Position numbers and translations under genes: made by a program
Notes under the pieces: model-generated
Told to the model about the DNA's origin: nothing
The model's input: the letters and a program-made list of their open reading frames with translations, nothing else
The model's database searches: none
In this document: piece after piece, positions 61,910-64,000 of the stretch
Numbering within the stretch: position 1 is the stretch's first letter
How the letters are laid out: each line of letters opens with the position of its first letter
Source of the DNA: DUZB01 sp964407525
Lineage (GTDB): Bacteria > Desulfobacterota > DSM-4660 > Desulfatiglandales > Desulfatiglandaceae
Reading direction: 5' to 3'
NCBI GenBank assembly: GCA_964407525.1
Contig: CAYOWC010000003.1
Coordinates: forward strand, 4,626 to 68,625
Length of the DNA: 64,000 nt

Positions 61910-63055
61910 TTATGCTTTTTTACCAGGCATCATCGCTTTTAAGAGGTTCGTATTGGCGTTGTAGTGCCTGCCTACCTTTTCCATAAGACTTAATTCCTGC
62001 AGTTCTTTTAAATCGCGCAAAACAGTAGCCCTTCCAACGGTGGCATATTTTTTGGCAATATCTGGGGAAATTTCGAGTAATTCATCCACCGTCAACGACT
62101 CCCCGATCGGAACCTGTAATATTAAAGCCCTTTTTCGTTTGAAAGCCTTTTTCTTTGTGTATTTGAGGTCTGCAAATATCTCGTAAATGTAATGTTCCCA
62201 GAAAATAGAAAGCTGACTGTCTTGAATAATGTGTAAATTTTCGTTCAATCCATCCCGAAAACCTTGTAACGCGTAATGAATGAATTCTGTTAAATTGCGG
62301 TTTTGCCGAGCTTTGTCAAGTTGCCTGTAATATTCGGGCCGGGTAAGGTTGTAGAAGTTGGACAAAATATGAGACACGATATTCGGTAATCCAGCGCGCA
62401 ACAAGATATAGAATTCCACCAATCGCCCGGTTCTACCATTGCCGTCTCCAAACGGGTGTATCCACTCAATATATACGTGTGTCACAATGGCTTCAATGAC
62501 TGCGTCCTTAAAATCCTGCCCATGGTCATAGTGAAATTCGTCCCCGATCCAAACGCAGAGTTTTTTGATGAGGTCGGGGATGTGTTGATGCTCCGGTGCC
62601 AAATAAGGGCCCACATGTCGCCTGTCTTCACGAAATCGGCCGGGTATGGCGTCGAAATGTTCGCCTAAATCTTTCCCGATCATGTAATGGAAATTTTTGA
62701 TCAGTTCGGGAGTGATAATGTTCACCTTATCCTCTGCAACGATCTCATGGAGTAGTGTATTGAAGGCTTCAAGGATATTATTCACTTCCGTTTGTAAATA
62801 TTCCTTGCTGGGCGGCAGGCGCCAGCCCTCTTGGATTTTCGCTATTTCTTCTTCACTCAGTGTATTGCCTTCAATGGCAGTCGTTGCCTGTGCCCCTTTC
62901 AGGAGAGACACGCTTAGCAGTTTTTCCCGATGCTCTGGTTTAAGTGGGATATCCGTTAAAGCATGCACAAGCGCATGGCATTCGCCAAGCATGTACGCTG
63001 ATGAGGGCGTAATTTCCCACTCTTTACGGAAAGATATATGCTTATAATCGTTCAT
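61910..63055 (-). CDS. Class II Fic domain AMPylase
   Basis: The 381-residue protein has the complete Fic motif HPFGDGNGRTGR at 200-211, with catalytic His200. The N-terminal autoinhibitory motif TxxxEGN lies at 58-64, which marks class II. A helix-turn-helix region follows in the C-terminal 80 residues (DELLEISPDIAKKYATVGR). It transfers AMP (or other NMPs) to a hydroxyl of a target protein, inhibited in cis until activated. A winged helix is common in these. The promoter is just upstream. Confidence 0.9.
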   Translation of the reverse strand: MNDYKHISFRKEWEITPSSAYMLGECHALVHALTDIPLKPEHREKLLSVSLLKGAQATTAIEGNTLSEEEIAKIQEGWRLPPSKEYLQTEVNNILEAFNTLLHEIVAEDKVNIITPELIKNFHYMIGKDLGEHFDAIPGRFREDRRHVGPYLAPEHQHIPDLIKKLCVWIGDEFHYDHGQDFKDAVIEAIVTHVYIEWIHPFGDGNGRTGRLVEFYILLRAGLPNIVSHILSNFYNLTRPEYYRQLDKARQNRNLTEFIHYALQGFRDGLNENLHIIQDSQLSIFWEHYIYEIFADLKYTKKKAFKRKRALILQVPIGESLTVDELLEISPDIAKKYATVGRATVLRDLKELQELSLMEKVGRHYNANTNLLKAMMPGKKA

Positions 63056-63091
63056 TTGTAATCCTTTTTTATAGTTTAATTACACAAAATG

Positions 63092-63120
63092 GCTATACTA
63101 TTTATTGATTTTTAAGTCAA
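63092..63120 (-). promoter_or_regulatory. Candidate promoter of the fic gene
   Basis: On the minus strand TTGACT (63120-63115) and TATAGC (63097-63092) are 17 bases apart. The -35 lies in an inverted repeat TTATTGA/TCAATAA. The 15-base block AATGGCTAT(A/G)CTATT at 63088-63102 recurs at 63208-63222. Confidence 0.45.
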
Positions 63121-63245
63121 TAAAACAACAAAAAATCTATCATTTATCCCGAAAAAACTTTAAATACCATTTAAAATCGATGGTATAACTAGAGTGTTTG
63201 CCTCTACAATGGCTATGCTATTCCCATCCAATCTTGACAAAACCC

Positions 63246-63494
63246 ATGATAATCAACTCTCACAGAGTAGGTAATCGTGCCGGTTCCAGCAAGCAATCTA
63301 TAAATACCAGGTATCTCAAAAATGCAATACTTTGGGGCATCATTGGTGGAGCAAGCCGTGGACGTTCAGCTCATTCAGATATCAAAAGTTTCAAAAGGAG
63401 AGAAAGAGACATTACGATTATTCGGGTTGATACTGTTGAAGAAGAGGTGAAGGTGTACATTTTCAAGGATAGGAGCTTGGGTGTGGACGATTAG
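63246..63494 (+). CDS. Short ORF of doubtful coding status
   Basis: An 82-residue frame from ATG 63246 (MIINSHRVGNRAGSSKQSIN), basic in the first half and with IIRVDTVEEEVKVYIFKDR near its end. It then overlaps another open frame (63480-63676) with protein-like text such as RISYERFIDSLNSDEKCMVL but no start codon before a TAG. The two may be parts of one frameshifted gene. No family is recognised and there is no clear ribosome site. The rest of 63056-64000 shows no gene. Confidence 0.2.
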   Translation: MIINSHRVGNRAGSSKQSINTRYLKNAILWGIIGGASRGRSAHSDIKSFKRRERDITIIRVDTVEEEVKVYIFKDRSLGVDD

Positions 63495-64000
63495 CTATAG
63501 GAAGAATTTCCTATGAACGCTTCATCGATTCTTTAAATAGCGATGAAAAATGTATGGTACTATCAAAGATCCGTGGGGAATTGAGAGATGAGCTCTATAA
63601 GGAATTAGGCCAGTACAAATTCATGATCACATTTCGCAACTGCAGGGAGAAGTTTCGTATAGCGTTTGGGTGTTGAATTGGTGTTTGGTGTTTGCCGAAA
63701 GGTGAACATCCAACATCTTTTTTTTAAAGCCTCTGCAATTCTTGGTCGGTTTCTACATCGAGTGACGCGCTTCATTAGATATGAGGTGGGAACAAGAACT
63801 ATTCGTGTAGGCGCGTTCGATTGAGGCATGTATCTATATCTTGTGTGCTAAAAATGTACATCACAACCACTGGGCGAGGCTAAAAAAATGCGAAGGCAAA
63901 CCCTTGACTTTGTGGAAATCATGCCGATATAATGTTTGAGAAGGAAGTGTCACCGCCGGTCGTCACGAGGCCCATCTATGGCGATTGATGCGAGACCCAT

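Noticed and set aside
63605..63829. 74-codon ORF on the minus strand near the right end
   Set aside because: Basic, low-information sequence with no motif or ribosome site.
1..64000. CRISPR array, insertion sequence or prophage
   Set aside because: No regularly spaced repeats, transposase, integrase or phage structural genes were seen; the single excisionase-like HTH protein is not enough.

Overview
The window reads as chromosomal DNA of a sulfate-reducing bacterium of the Desulfobacterota (former Deltaproteobacteria). The deciding evidence is a complete dissimilatory sulfite reductase locus (dsrA, dsrB, dsrD, with dsrN divergent and dsrC nearby). It is supported by an orange-protein-like (ORP) cluster of NifX-type proteins and MinD-ferredoxin ATPases, and by many cytoplasmic Fe-S and molybdopterin proteins. 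Gene density is high and most genes lie in tight operons. I see no rRNA, tRNA, CRISPR array, insertion sequence or prophage.

Layout. 1-3552 (minus): a three-gene operon for a soluble molybdopterin oxidoreductase, a four-cluster ferredoxin and an FAD/Fe-S subunit cut by the window edge. 3739-11412 (minus): an ORP-like cluster with two MinD-ferredoxin ATPases, an Mrp ATPase, two IscU-like scaffolds, four NifX/ORP-type proteins, an FmdB zinc ribbon, a DUF5320 protein and a DUF134 regulator; it also holds a decayed metallo-beta-lactamase-fold gene end. 11786-15547 (minus): a PilB/GspE-type ATPase fused to a response-regulator receiver domain, then purD. 15898-16467: a small exported DUF1566 protein. 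16652-27933 (plus): a branched-chain amino acid operon (cimA-leuA-leuC-leuD-ilvD-ilvB-ilvN-ilvC plus a nitrilase). It is preceded by what looks like a classical ribosome-mediated attenuator with its own promoter and a 45-residue Ile/Val/Leu-rich leader peptide. 28026-33362: dsrC, dsrN and dsrABD, with a palindromic divergent promoter region between dsrN and dsrA. 33464-38453: TPR, YkgJ, HEAT-repeat, FmdB, ATP-grasp and unknown proteins.

38856-42972 (plus): molybdenum cofactor genes (moeA, moeA fused to a periplasmic-binding-protein-like domain, a ModE-type HTH protein, mobB), fitting the molybdoenzyme at the left end. 43011-48207 (plus): a complete tol-pal envelope operon (tolQ-tolR-tolA-tolB-pal-cpoB). 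48441-61087: mostly single genes, namely a ClC channel with CBS domains, a thermonuclease, an excisionase-like HTH protein, a NamZ-like protein, DsbD, a second YkgJ protein, ornithine carbamoyltransferase, an M43 metalloprotease, a methyltransferase and malonyl-CoA decarboxylase. 61185-63055 (minus): an unknown Cys-containing protein and a class II Fic protein. The last 900 bases hold no convincing gene.

The most novel element is the leader at 16652-16901. The strand 5'-CCTGATAATG at the end of the leader ORF can pair either with CATTATC copies inside its Ile codons or with the 5' arm of a perfect terminator hairpin just before cimA. That is the 1:2 / 2:3 / 3:4 logic of the enteric ilv and leu attenuators, here controlling the whole pathway in a sulfate reducer. 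All functions are inferred by reading the sequence; no database search was run.
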